DNA of 45,965 bases from Reyranella sp. (GCA_019745575.1 JAIETA010000141.1:1-45965); one strand, 5' to 3'; shown: positions 35,027 through 43,094, counted from the stretch's first letter. Made by a program: numbers and translations. The notes: a model not told the origin generated them from the letters alone.

Positions 35027-36442
35027 ATGGCGGCGATGCGTTGGCTCGGTCTCGTTCTGTCGCTGGCGCTTGCTTTCGCAGCCCCCGACATTTCCGCCCA
35101 GACGCGCAACAGTTTCGCCAATCCCGCCGAGTACGACTCCTACATGGCGGCCCTCAACACGCGCGACGCCGCCAAGCGCGCGACGGCGATGGAAGTCTTC
35201 ATCGCGTGGTATCCCGGCAGCACGCTCAGGATCGAGGCCTTCGAGCAGGCGATCGCCGCCTGGCATGCCGCCAGCCAGCCGGCCAAGGCCGACGTCATGG
35301 CGGTCCGCCTGCTGCAGCTCGATCCCGACAACGTGCGCGCGCTCGCCAACCGTGCCTATGCCGGACGCACGCGTGCGGCGGCGGGCGAGGCGGCAGCCCT
35401 GCCGCCGGCGGTCGCGGCGGCGGAACGCGGGCTCGCCGTGCTGCCCAAATGGCAGAAGCCGCTGTCGCTCACCGACGCCGCCTTTGCGCGCGTCAAGGAA
35501 CAGATGGCGGGAGTCTTCCATGGCACCCTGGGGTTCGCGGCCCTGCAGGCCAAGGACTATGCCAAGGCGCGGCGGCACTACCGCCAGTCGGTGTTGGCCG
35601 AGCCCGACAATCTCCAGGACGTCTACCAGTTCGCGGTCGTGCAGCTCGAAGGCACGCCGCTCGATGCGCTGGGCTTCTGGTACGGCGCGCGCGCGATCGT
35701 CATCGCGCGGGCGGCCCGCAACGAGGCGGCGACCGACATCGACCGCTACGTCCGTGCACGCTACCGGCTCTACCGCGGCAGCGAGGAGGGCTGGGACGCG
35801 CTGCTCGCCCGGATCGCGGCCGGCGAGCGCGCGCCGCCGGCCAACTTCGCCAAGTCGATCCCGCGGGCGCTGACGCCGCCGGAGCGGGCGCAGCAGCTCG
35901 CCGAGGAGAACGATCCGGCCACCCTGTCCTTCGCCGAATGGGCGCTGGTGCTGCGCCATCGCGACGCGACGCCGGCCAACAAGGCGGCGGCCGAGAAGGT
36001 GTGGCAGGCGATCGTCGAGAGGCAGCGCGGCGGCGGCACGCGGCTCAAGATCCCGGTCAAGGTGATCGCGGCCACGCCCGACCGCATCGATGCGGCGATC
36101 ACCGACGAGGCGCAGGCCGCCAACACGGTCGATCTCGTGGTGATGATGGCCCGTCCGCTCGGTCCGCTGCCGGCGGTCGGCGCCAAGATCGCCGTCGTCG
36201 GCACGCTGAGCGACTACCGCGCCCAGCCTTTTGCGTTCCTGATGACGCGCGGCGAACTCGCGCCGGAGTCGCTGCCCGTGGCCGGCGGGCGCTGCGCCGA
36301 CCCGCGGCCCCAGATGTGCAGCCGCGACTATCGGCCGGCCTGCGGGCTGCGCCGCGACGGCAGCCGCAAGACCTATGGCAATGCCTGCAGCGCCTGCGCC
36401 GATCCCGACGTCGTCACCCAGGACGCCGGCGCCTGTCCTTGA
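35027..36442 (+). CDS. Secreted helical-repeat protein with C-terminal Kazal-type domain
   Basis: 471 residues from ATG 35027 (AGGAGGG 5 nt upstream). The signal peptide is MAAMRWLGLVLSLALAFAAPDISAQ. Residues about 50-330 are Ala-rich helical repeats, TPR-like in parts: ADVMAVRLLQLDPDNVRALANRAYAGRT and GFAALQAKDYAKARRHYRQSVLAEPDNLQDVYQFAVVQLE. A beta-rich segment near 345-420 (KIPVKVIAATPDRIDAAI) follows. The last 50 residues (CADPRPQMCSRDYRPACGLRRDGSRKTYGNACSACADPDVVTQDAGAC) fit the Kazal protease-inhibitor layout with seven Cys. Function is not known; protein-protein binding in the periplasm is likely. Confidence 0.8.
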   Translation: MAAMRWLGLVLSLALAFAAPDISAQTRNSFANPAEYDSYMAALNTRDAAKRATAMEVFIAWYPGSTLRIEAFEQAIAAWHAASQPAKADVMAVRLLQLDPDNVRALANRAYAGRTRAAAGEAAALPPAVAAAERGLAVLPKWQKPLSLTDAAFARVKEQMAGVFHGTLGFAALQAKDYAKARRHYRQSVLAEPDNLQDVYQFAVVQLEGTPLDALGFWYGARAIVIARAARNEAATDIDRYVRARYRLYRGSEEGWDALLARIAAGERAPPANFAKSIPRALTPPERAQQLAEENDPATLSFAEWALVLRHRDATPANKAAAEKVWQAIVERQRGGGTRLKIPVKVIAATPDRIDAAITDEAQAANTVDLVVMMARPLGPLPAVGAKIAVVGTLSDYRAQPFAFLMTRGELAPESLPVAGGRCADPRPQMCSRDYRPACGLRRDGSRKTYGNACSACADPDVVTQDAGACP

Positions 36443-36657
36443 GGGCTTGGGGTCATCGCGCCGTCGTTTGGGCCGTCATGGTCTGCACCCTCTCTTCCCC
36501 TTCGTGGAGTCCACGAAGGGGAAGTGCCCTCGCCTTGCGAGGGCGATGGGGTCATGAGTCTCGACGGAGGCTTTCGACCCCTCCGTCGGCGGAAGACGCC
36601 GACACCTCCCCTCGATGACGAGGGGAGGAGAGCGATTGCGATACTGCCGGAACGACT
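36443..36657. other. 215-bp intergenic stretch with no gene
   Basis: No ORF with a credible start is seen. Most of it is the palindromic element at 36494-36631; the flanks are GC-rich and unremarkable. Both neighbours end here (converging genes). Confidence 0.6.
36494..36631. repeat. Compound palindromic (REPIN-like) element
   Basis: A 31-bp palindrome (36494-36524) has 15-nt arms, CTTCCCCTTCGTGGA and its complement, around one central base. CCCTCGC with GCGAGGG (36528-36544) follows. Then GACCCCTCC (36576-36584), GTCGGCG with CGCCGAC (36585-36603) and CCTCCCCTCG with CGAGGGGAGG (36605-36628). The segment at 36578-36611 is almost identical to 41129-41163. Confidence 0.82.
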
Positions 36658-37488
36658 CTAATGCGCCATCAGCAGCGGCACGCGGCAGGACGAGATCACC
36701 TTGCCGGTGGCGCCGCCCAGGCCGAGGAAGCTCAAGACCTGGCCGCGGCCATAGGCGCCCATGACCAGAAGGTCGCAGCCCTTGCCGTGGGTGTAGTCGA
36801 GCAGGGCGCGGCCGCGGGCGCGGCCCGAGACGATACCGGGGTCGATGGCGTCGACGGTGGTGGCGATGCCGTGGCGGCTGAGGTTGCGCGCCAGGTACGA
36901 CGCGCCGACATCGTCGGGCTTGCTGCCGGCCACCAGGATGGTGATCCGGCTTGCCGTCTTCAGGAACGGCAGGGCGTACTCGACGGCGCGCGCCGCCTGG
37001 AAGCTGCCGTTCCACGCCACGACTGCCGAGGCGAACGCACCCGTTCCCGGATTGGGCGGGGCGATCATGACGGCGCGGGCGCATTCGTAGATCGCCGCCT
37101 CGACCGTGGCCGGCGCCACGTTCTCGGGGTCACCGCCGGGACGGCCGAGCACCAGGATGTCGGAGCAGCGGCCCATCGCCACCAGCGTGTCGAGGGTCGC
37201 GGTCTTGGCCGCCGTATAGGTGGCGCCCTTGATCGGCGCCACGATCTGCTTGTAGGCGCGCTCCGACTCCTTGGCGCGCGCCGCCAGCCGATCGTCGTCG
37301 ACGTCGATCAGGAGCGGCATCGCTTCGCCGCTCATGGCGAGGCCGCCGACCATGCCGCCGGCCGGCCCGACCGGCAGATGAAGCGCGTCCACGGTGCCGT
37401 CGAAGACGGTGGCCACCCGGGCGGCCAGGCGGAACGACATCGCGGCATCGGGCCCGCCCTCGGACACCGCCAGAATGGACTTTATCAT
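36658..37488 (-). CDS. Universal stress protein, tandem UspA domains
   Basis: 276 residues from ATG 37488 (GGAGAAG upstream). The first half starts MIKSILAVSEGGPDAAMSFRLAARVATVF and ends DTLVAMGRCSDILVLGRPGG. The second half has ASAVVAWNGSFQAARAVEYALPFLK and LLVMGAYGRGQVLSFLGLGGATGKVISSCRVPLLM, the ATP-binding GxxGx9G-like motif of UspA. Two fused Usp domains are common in alphaproteobacteria. Likely a cytosolic nucleotide-binding stress protein; targets unknown. Confidence 0.88.
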   Translation of the reverse strand: MIKSILAVSEGGPDAAMSFRLAARVATVFDGTVDALHLPVGPAGGMVGGLAMSGEAMPLLIDVDDDRLAARAKESERAYKQIVAPIKGATYTAAKTATLDTLVAMGRCSDILVLGRPGGDPENVAPATVEAAIYECARAVMIAPPNPGTGAFASAVVAWNGSFQAARAVEYALPFLKTASRITILVAGSKPDDVGASYLARNLSRHGIATTVDAIDPGIVSGRARGRALLDYTHGKGCDLLVMGAYGRGQVLSFLGLGGATGKVISSCRVPLLMAH

Positions 37489-37595
37489 CGCGCACTTCTC
37501 CTCGGGGCAACTCGATGGGGGGCAATTCGACGGGCGATTAAGAAGCGACGTCGGGTAAGGCGCAAGCCGAGACTTTCGTCAGATGCCTGACCCGA

Positions 37596-38174
37596 TCACT
37601 CCACCACCGTCCGGTGGGCGATTTCGCGCTTGCGGATCCAGTACACGACCGGTAGCGCCAGCAGCACCATCCAGAGCTTGCCCAGGATCTGGCCGGCGAG
37701 ATAGTCGAGGTTGCCGAAGGCCAGCCACAGGAACAGCACGCTGTCGACGACCAGGCCCACGACGCCGCTGGCGAAAACCGCCAGCACCAGGCCGCGCGAC
37801 TGCAGCGGCGTGTAGACGGCGAAGTCGGCCAGCTCGGAGAGCAGGAAGGCAGTGGCCGAGGCCACGATCAGCGCCGGCGGCGCGACGGCGCCCGACAGCG
37901 CCGCGCCGGCCACGATGGCGGTGATCGCCACGAAGCGGCCGAGCCGCCGCTGCACGAGGTCGCGCAGCACCAGGGCGAGGCCGATCATCAGCACGCCCGA
38001 CGGCGCCATCAGCGGCATGCCGCCCGGCCCCCACGGCGCCACCGGCACCAGGCAGGGGCCCTGCGGCACGCAGACCGTGCCGACATGGCCGATCATCCAG
38101 TTGGCCATGGGAATGCAGGCGATGAAGCCCAGGAAATAGCCCAGGGCTTCGGCCTTCCGTTTGAGTGTCATCAT
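37596..38174 (-). CDS. VUT/YhhQ family protein, putative queuosine precursor transporter
   Basis: 192 residues with about six hydrophobic segments: ALGYFLGFIACIPMANWMIGHVG, MAPSGVLMIGLALVLRDLVQRRLGRFVAITAIVAG, PALIVASATAFLLSELADFAVYTPLQSRGLVLAVFASGVVGLVVDSVLFLWLAFGNLDYLAGQILGK. The APSGVLxIGLALVLRDLVQ motif and SELADFAVYTPL are hallmarks of the VUT family. YhhQ imports preQ0/preQ1. The nearby queC gene, on the same strand, supports that. Start at ATG 38174 or 38171; AGGAG lies about 8 nt upstream. Confidence 0.86.
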   Translation of the reverse strand: MMTLKRKAEALGYFLGFIACIPMANWMIGHVGTVCVPQGPCLVPVAPWGPGGMPLMAPSGVLMIGLALVLRDLVQRRLGRFVAITAIVAGAALSGAVAPPALIVASATAFLLSELADFAVYTPLQSRGLVLAVFASGVVGLVVDSVLFLWLAFGNLDYLAGQILGKLWMVLLALPVVYWIRKREIAHRTVVE

Positions 38175-38262
38175 GGGCGGCGCTCCTAGCAGGTCTTTTG
38201 CGGATCGGGAACCCGGCATCGGCGCAGGCGTTATAGGGACACACTCATTCAGGAGATTCCCC

Positions 38263-38796
38263 ATGCTCGTTGCCCGTCGCACTGCCCTGAGACTCGCCCT
38301 GGCCGCCATCCCGGCCGCCTTTGTCTCGACCCTCTTTGTCCCGGCGGCCCACGCCGTCGAAGCCCTGCCCGACGCTCGATTCGTCGGATGGGCCGAGGCC
38401 GTCAACGAATTCCAGATCGCCTCGGGCAAACTCGCCCTGTCCAAGTCGGGCAACGAGATCGTGCGCGGCTATGCCACCCGCATGATCGCCGAACACACCG
38501 AAGCGGCGTCGTTCCTGGTGAAGTCGCGGTCCGAGGCCGGGGTCTCCTACGCGCCCGACCCGGCGGCCCCGCCGAACACCGCCGCCATCCTGCAGCGGCT
38601 CAGCGGGCTGCAGGGGCCCGAGTTCGACACGTCCTACGCCAACGCCCAGCTCGGCATCCAGACCGACGCCGAGGCGCAGTACGGTGCCTATTCGCAGAAC
38701 GGCAAGAGCGGTCCGCTGCGCAGGTACGCCCAGATGATGCTGCCGAAGTCGCAGGAGCAGCTCGAATACGCCAAGCGCCTGGTCGGCGGCCGCTAG
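38263..38796 (+). CDS. DUF4142 family exported protein
   Basis: 177 residues from ATG 38263 after AGGAGATTCC. Signal peptide [27 protein letters not shown]. The mature domain is an all-alpha ferritin-like bundle of the DUF4142 family: [48 protein letters not shown] and [42 protein letters not shown]. Function unknown. Its TAG stop overlaps the queC stop (CTAG, 38793-38796). Confidence 0.85.
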   Translation: MLVARRTALRLALAAIPAAFVSTLFVPAAHAVEALPDARFVGWAEAVNEFQIASGKLALSKSGNEIVRGYATRMIAEHTEAASFLVKSRSEAGVSYAPDPAAPPNTAAILQRLSGLQGPEFDTSYANAQLGIQTDAEAQYGAYSQNGKSGPLRRYAQMMLPKSQEQLEYAKRLVGGR

Positions 38797-39506
38797 GCGA
38801 CTTTCCGGCCTTCGCGCCACGCGAGATAGCCCCGCTTGCGCAGGACGCAGGCGGGGCATTCGCCGCAGCCGTGGCCCCACGCCTCGCGCGGGCCGCGCTC
38901 GCTTTGGTAGCAGGTGTGGGTGTGACTTAGAACGATCTCGACCAGCGGGTCGCCGCCCAGCTCGCGGGCGAGTGCCCAGGTCTCGGACTTGTCCAGCCAC
39001 ATCAGCGGCGTGTGCAGCACGAAGCTCCTGTCCATGCCGAGGTTGAGCGCCACCTGCAGCGCCTTGATGGTGTTGTCGCGGCAGTCGGGATAGCCGGAGA
39101 AATCCGTCTCGCACATGCCGCCCACCAGGTTGCGGATGCCGCGCCGCCACGCCACGGCCGCGGCGAAGGTGAAGAACAGGATGTTGCGTCCCGGCACGAA
39201 GGTGTTGGGCAGGCCGCCCTGCTCCATCTCGAAGGCGACATTGCGCGTGAGCGAGGTCTCGCTGATCTGGCCCAGCACGCCCATGTCGATGAAATGGTCC
39301 GGCCCCAGCCTGCCTGCCCACTGCGGAAAGCCGCGCCGGATCTCGTCCAGCACCACAAGCCGTTGATCCAGTTCGATTCTGTGCCGCTGGCGGTAGTCGA
39401 AAGCGACAGTCTCGACATGCGCAAATCGTTCTAGCGCCCAGGCCAGACACGTGGTGGAATCCTGGCCGCCGGAGAACAGGACGAGGGCTGATCGAGCGCC
39501 GTTCAT
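38793..39506 (-). CDS. queC: 7-cyano-7-deazaguanine synthase
   Basis: 237 residues from ATG 39506. QueC makes preQ0 from 7-carboxy-7-deazaguanine and ammonia with ATP, in queuosine synthesis. The N-terminal [20 protein letters not shown] is the PP-loop. [53 protein letters not shown] and the zinc-binding C-terminal HTCYQ...[17 protein letters not shown] (four Cys) complete the family pattern. The VUT-type precursor transporter lies close by on the same strand, beyond an oppositely oriented gene. Neither is coupled to QueD, QueE or QueF in this window. Confidence 0.95.
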   Translation of the reverse strand: MNGARSALVLFSGGQDSTTCLAWALERFAHVETVAFDYRQRHRIELDQRLVVLDEIRRGFPQWAGRLGPDHFIDMGVLGQISETSLTRNVAFEMEQGGLPNTFVPGRNILFFTFAAAVAWRRGIRNLVGGMCETDFSGYPDCRDNTIKALQVALNLGMDRSFVLHTPLMWLDKSETWALARELGGDPLVEIVLSHTHTCYQSERGPREAWGHGCGECPACVLRKRGYLAWREGRKVA

Positions 39507-39545
39507 GAGGGCTTTATCGCCCGCCTCCCATCTCCGCGCCACTGC

Positions 39546-39584
39546 GTTGCTGCCCCGTATTGCTGCTCCGTGTTGCTGCTCATG
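39546..39584. repeat. Triple 13-bp tandem repeat upstream of the CBS gene
   Basis: GTTGCTGCCCCGT, ATTGCTGCTCCGT and GTTGCTGCTCATG are three successive 13-bp units (39546-39584) in the divergent gap between queC and the CBS-domain gene. The core TTGCTGC is identical in all three. A protein-binding direct repeat is possible but unproven. Confidence 0.6.
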
Positions 39585-39628
39585 CAGTCGATCATCGACC
39601 AGACCAATCGTCAGAAGGAGGAGGAACC

Positions 39629-40060
39629 ATGTTCGTCTCCGACATTCTCTCCCAGAAGGGCGGAACCGTGTTCACGGTCAGCCCCGGCACGTCGGTCGCC
39701 CAGGTGGCGCAGCAGCTGAGCGTGCGGCGCATCGGCTCGGTGCTGGTGCTGGACGCCGACGGGTCGGTGGCCGGCATCGTGTCGGAACGCGATCTCGTGC
39801 GCGCGCTGGCGAGCCACGGCGCGGCGGCCCTCGAACTCGAGGCGAAGCATGTCATGACCCGCGACGTCGTGACCTGCGATCCCGACGATTCGATCGATCA
39901 GGTCATGGAGGTCATGACCCGCGGCCGCTTCCGCCACCTGCCGGTGGTCCGGCGCGGCGAACTGCTGGGCCTGGTGTCGATCGGCGATATCGTGAAGACG
40001 CGCCTTGAGGAGACCCGGCATGAGACCGAGGCGCTAAAGGCCTACATCGTCGCAGGCTGA
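39629..40060 (+). CDS. CBS-pair domain protein
   Basis: 143 residues from ATG 39629 after GGAGGAGGAA. Two CBS motifs: [58 protein letters not shown] and [55 protein letters not shown]. Together they form a Bateman module, probably binding an adenine nucleotide, with no attached enzyme. The partner is unknown. Confidence 0.92.
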   Translation: MFVSDILSQKGGTVFTVSPGTSVAQVAQQLSVRRIGSVLVLDADGSVAGIVSERDLVRALASHGAAALELEAKHVMTRDVVTCDPDDSIDQVMEVMTRGRFRHLPVVRRGELLGLVSIGDIVKTRLEETRHETEALKAYIVAG

Positions 40061-40080
40061 CCCGGACCGGGCGCCCGGAC

Positions 40081-40109
40081 TTAAGTTTCCCCGCGATCTC
40101 CGCTAGGGT
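40081..40109 (+). promoter_or_regulatory. Candidate promoter with a 15-bp motif shared with 41008-41022
   Basis: GATCTCCGCTAGGGT (40095-40109) recurs exactly at 41008-41022 near the start of the following transcription unit. TTAAGT (40081-40086) and TAGGGT (40104-40109) have a 17-bp spacing and could be -35 and -10 elements. Match to consensus is weak; the case rests on the duplication. Confidence 0.3.
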
Positions 40110-40133
40110 TTGTAGCCCTGGTCCGGAGAAGTC

Positions 40134-41009
40134 ATGTCGCGCCTGCCGTTCGCCAAAGCCCTGTTCGCCGTTTCGATCTTCCTTTTTCCCGTGGTGGCGG
40201 CGGCGCAGACCGCCGACACCGTCAAGGTGGGCCAGTTCACCAAGAGAACGGGCGGCACCGTGACGGCGGTCACCAACGGCGACGTCGCCTGCTATCTCAC
40301 GCTCAAGGACGACCGCGGCGCGGTCTTCGAGGAGATGGCGAAGTTCGAGATCTGCGAGCAGAAGCCGCCGCTGAAAGGCAAGCGGGTGGCGCTCAGCTAT
40401 GAACTCGGGCGCGTGATGTCCGACGAATGCCAGGGCGATCCCGACTGCAAGAAGACCCGCACCGTCGCCCTGGTCAGCGCCGCACGCATCGTCGACACCA
40501 AGCCGACAGCGCCGGCCGCGCCGGCCACGGCGGCGGCGCCCCGGCCGACGTCATTCTGCACACCCGCGGAGACGATCGTGTTCGCCTGCCGCACCGGCGC
40601 CAAGATGGCCTCGGTCTGCGCGTCGAAGGACGCCGGCCCGACCAGGGGCTACCTGCAATACCGCTTCGGCAAGCTCGACGGCAGCGAGCCGCTCGAACAG
40701 ATCCTGCCCGAGGGGCAGGTGCCGCCGGCCAAGGCGGCGACCGGTCAGAACGTGCCGTTCGCGGGCGGCGGCGGCAGCTGGCTGCGCTTCCGCAAGGGCC
40801 AGTTCAGCTACACGGTCTACACCGGCATCGGAAACTGGGGGCCGAAGGGGGAGAAGCGCACCAAGGCGGGGCTGCACATCGAACACGCCGGCAAGGCCTT
40901 GGCGACGCTGAAATGCCAGGAGCCGCCGATCAGCCTGCTCGGGCCGGACTGGTTCGAAAAGGTCGGCATCGCGACCCGCCCGGACGAAGACTTCGACTTT
41001 CCCGACTGA
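40134..41009 (+). CDS. Exported Cys-containing protein of unknown function
   Basis: 291 residues from ATG 40134 after GGAGAAG. Signal peptide LPFAKALFAVSIFLFPVVAAAQ, with cleavage after AAAQ or AA. The N-terminal domain (about 30-125) has a small OB-like beta pattern with several Cys (VACYLTLKDDRG, EICEQKPPLKGKRVALSY, ECQGDPDCKKTRTVALV). A Pro/Ala-rich linker (TKPTAPAAPATAAAPRPT) leads to a second domain: FCTPAETIVFACRTGAKMASVCASKDAGPTRGYLQYRFGK. That second part resembles a recurrent periplasmic domain of unknown role. No family name can be assigned. Confidence 0.7.
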   Translation: MSRLPFAKALFAVSIFLFPVVAAAQTADTVKVGQFTKRTGGTVTAVTNGDVACYLTLKDDRGAVFEEMAKFEICEQKPPLKGKRVALSYELGRVMSDECQGDPDCKKTRTVALVSAARIVDTKPTAPAAPATAAAPRPTSFCTPAETIVFACRTGAKMASVCASKDAGPTRGYLQYRFGKLDGSEPLEQILPEGQVPPAKAATGQNVPFAGGGGSWLRFRKGQFSYTVYTGIGNWGPKGEKRTKAGLHIEHAGKALATLKCQEPPISLLGPDWFEKVGIATRPDEDFDFPD

Positions 41010-41052
41010 TCTCCGCTAGGGTCTTTCCGACGAGAGTCGGATGGGCTCTTCT

Positions 41053-41179
41053 CCTCCCCAGCGAAGCTGGGGAGGTGTCGGCCTTGCAGTCCGACGGAGG
41101 GGTCCGAAGCCTCAGTCGCGGCTCATGACCCCTCCGTCGGCGTAAGACGCCGACACCTCCCCTTGCAAGCAAGGGGAGG
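41053..41179. repeat. Head-to-head pair of palindromic (REPIN-like) elements
   Basis: Two inverted copies: CCTCCCCAGC with GCTGGGGAGG (41053-41075) running to GGAGGGGTC (41096-41104), and GACCCCTCC (41127-41135) followed by GTCGGCG with CGCCGAC and CCTCCCCTTGC with GCAAGGGGAGG, ending at 41179. The second copy matches 36576-36628 at all but a few positions. The centre between copies is only about 22 bp. It fills the gap before the SDR gene. Confidence 0.85.
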
Positions 41180-41243
41180 ACAGACTTGATTCAATCGGCG
41201 TCGGAAAGACTCCAGGGTCGCCGGCGTCCCGTCTGGAGATCGC

Positions 41244-41996
41244 ATGTCACTTCCCCTGCAAGGCAAGGTCGCGCTCGTGAGCGGCGCCGGCAAGAACATC
41301 GGCCGCGGCATCGCCCTCACGCTCGCCCGCGACGGGGCGGCGATCGTTGTCAACGGCCGGGCCGACCGGACGGCGGTCGAGCAGGTGGTGCGCGAGATCG
41401 AAGCCGCGGGCGGCCGGGCCCTGGCCGCGATGGGCGACGTCGCCGATCCCGCGGTGGCGCCGCGGCTGGCGGACGAGGCGGCGCAGGCATTCGGCGGCAT
41501 CGACATCCTGGTCAGCAACGCCGGCCTCCGGCGGCAGACGTCGTTTCTGGAAATGTCTTTTGCCGAGTGGCGCGAGATCATGTCGGTGGCGCTCGATGGC
41601 GCGTTCCTGCTGGCCAAGGCGGTGGTGCCGCAGATGGTGGCGCGCGGTGGCGGCGCCGTCGTGGCCCTGTCCGGCATCTCCACCCATGTCGGCACGCCCA
41701 ACCGCTGCCACGTCTCGGCCTCCAAGTCGGGCCTCGAAGGCCTGATGCGGGCGCTCGCCGTCGAACTGGCGCCACACAAGATCACCTGCAACGCGCTGGC
41801 GCCCGGCGCCATCGACACGACGCGCGGCGCCTCGGCGGGGCCGGCGCCGGCCAACCGGGTCAACCGCCCGATCCCGCTAAAACGCTTCGGCACGGTCGAG
41901 GAGATCGCCGCCATGGTCCGCCTGCTGGTCGGACCGGAGGGCGCCTTCATCACCGGCCAGACCATCCATGTGAACGGCGGCGAGTTTCTGACGTGA
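41244..41996 (+). CDS. SDR-family protein lacking the usual catalytic Tyr
   Basis: 250 residues. The Rossmann start is KVALVSGAGKNIGRGIA (residues 8-24), typical of SDRs, with DILVSNAGLR (NNAG variant) and catalytic-type Ser143 in VALSGIS. The Tyr-x3-Lys motif reads HVSASK: Lys161 is present, but the Tyr position is Val157, next to His156. APGAIDT and GQTIHVNGGEF are standard. Cofactor binding appears intact; either His156 replaces Tyr or activity differs. ATG 41244, downstream of a palindromic pair. The stop is 11 nt before the cytochrome-like gene. Confidence 0.9.
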   Translation: MSLPLQGKVALVSGAGKNIGRGIALTLARDGAAIVVNGRADRTAVEQVVREIEAAGGRALAAMGDVADPAVAPRLADEAAQAFGGIDILVSNAGLRRQTSFLEMSFAEWREIMSVALDGAFLLAKAVVPQMVARGGGAVVALSGISTHVGTPNRCHVSASKSGLEGLMRALAVELAPHKITCNALAPGAIDTTRGASAGPAPANRVNRPIPLKRFGTVEEIAAMVRLLVGPEGAFITGQTIHVNGGEFLT

Positions 41997-42007
41997 GGGA
42001 GACGACC

Positions 42008-42475
42008 ATGGGCACTCTGCGGACGATGGCGATGGTCCTGGTAGCGGCGCTGCCGCTTGGCGCGGCAGCCCAGACGCCGCCGCCGTACCAGCCCGGCATG
42101 GGCGACCTCATGGTCATGACGGTGCAGCCGCGTCACCTCAAACTCGGCCTGGCCGGTCAGGCGCGCAACTGGGACTACGCCGACTTCGCCCATCATGAAC
42201 TGGAGGAGTCGCTCGAGAACGTCGAGAAGCACATTCCGAAGTGGCGCGATCTCGATATCGTCCAGCTCATGGCGGCGACGACGAAGCAGCCGCTCGAGGC
42301 GGTCGAGAAGGCGGTGAAGGCCAGGAACGCCGCCGCTTTCGACGCGGCCTTCAAACAGCTCACCGACTCCTGCAACGCCTGCCATCGCAGCTCCAACCTG
42401 CCGGCCATCGTCATAAAAGTTCCCGATGGGTCCTCGGCGTTCCCCAACCAGGAGTTCCGTCCGGCCCGGCCTTAA
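42008..42475 (+). CDS. Exported monoheme cytochrome c-like protein
   Basis: 155 residues from ATG 42008 after GAGGGAGACGACC. Signal peptide MGTLRTMAMVLVAALPLGAAAQ. The single heme-binding motif CNACH lies near the C-terminus (DSCNACHRSSNLPAIVI) after a mostly helical region, which is the arrangement seen in cytochrome c'. A role in periplasmic electron transfer or gas binding is inferred only; the axial ligand cannot be assigned. Confidence 0.82.
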   Translation: MGTLRTMAMVLVAALPLGAAAQTPPPYQPGMGDLMVMTVQPRHLKLGLAGQARNWDYADFAHHELEESLENVEKHIPKWRDLDIVQLMAATTKQPLEAVEKAVKARNAAAFDAAFKQLTDSCNACHRSSNLPAIVIKVPDGSSAFPNQEFRPARP

Positions 42476-42514
42476 AGACCAGTCGGAAATGAAATGAGTC
42501 GATTCGATCACTTA

Positions 42515-42626
42515 CCTCATCCTGAGGAGCGCCGCGAAGCGGCGCGTCTCGAAGGATGGGCAACAGACGCGGTGCGCGGTCCCACCCTTCGAGACGCGGT
42601 CCTGCGGACCGCTCCTCAGGGTGAGG
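42515..42626. repeat. Palindromic REP-like element between cytochrome-like and crcB genes
   Basis: CCTCATCCTGAGGAGC (42515-42530) is mirrored by GCTCCTCAGGGTGAGG (42611-42626), and GCGTCTCGAAGGATGGG (42544-42560) by CCCACCCTTCGAGACGC (42581-42597). This two-arm, 112-bp design is recognisable from many Rhizobiales and Rhodospirillales genomes. A different sequence family from the 36494 and 41053 elements. Confidence 0.85.
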
Positions 42627-42702
42627 GCTATCGCCGACCAACCGTAACCGTATTCGTTTTGAATCGGACTCTGAGGACAGCGGCGGCGAGAGGCATTTAG
42701 GC

Positions 42703-43083
42703 ATGTTGGGATACGCGATCGTCTTCCTCGGCGCCGGCATCGGCGGCGCCATGCGGCACGGCATGAACATCTGGGTCGCGCGCCTCATGGGCACGCACTT
42801 CCCCTGGCACACGCTCGCGATCAACATTCTGGGCTCGATCCTGATGGGCGCGATCATCGGCTGGTTCGCCGAGAGGCTGGGGGCCGCCGGCCATCTGCGC
42901 CTGTTCCTCGCCACCGGCATCATGGGCGGCTTCACCACCTTCTCGGCTTTTTCGCTCGATGCGGTGCTCCTGTGGGAGCGGCACGAGTATCTGATGGCGG
43001 CGCTCTATGTCGGCGGCTCGGTGGTGGGCGCGATCGCGGGCCTCGCGGTGGCGCTCTGGATCATGGGCAAGGCACTGGCGTGA
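42703..43083 (+). CDS. crcB: Fluoride ion channel
   Basis: 126 residues with four hydrophobic segments. It exports fluoride as a dual-topology dimer. Family motifs are GAGIGGAMRHGMN near the start, LAINILGSILMGAIIG with the pore-lining Asn, and MGGFTTFSAFSLDAVLLWERHEYLMAALYVGGSVVGAIAGLAVAL with the FTTFS fluoride-track motif. The R-Y of the usual 'GxxxRY' is R-H here. No fluoride riboswitch was visible upstream. The start at ATG 42703 gives the normal length. Confidence 0.93.
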   Translation: MLGYAIVFLGAGIGGAMRHGMNIWVARLMGTHFPWHTLAINILGSILMGAIIGWFAERLGAAGHLRLFLATGIMGGFTTFSAFSLDAVLLWERHEYLMAALYVGGSVVGAIAGLAVALWIMGKALA

Positions 43084-43094
43084 GCCGGAGCCCC

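Noticed and set aside
38175-38262. PreQ1 riboswitch resemblance upstream of the VUT gene (minus strand: GGGTTCC, AAAAGACC, CTAGGAG)
   Set aside because: The pieces do not give a plausible P1 stem and pseudoknot of the known class I or II folds; spacing is wrong.
42627-42702. Possible fluoride riboswitch before crcB
   Set aside because: The short conserved core and pseudoknot-forming elements of the crcB motif could not be found.
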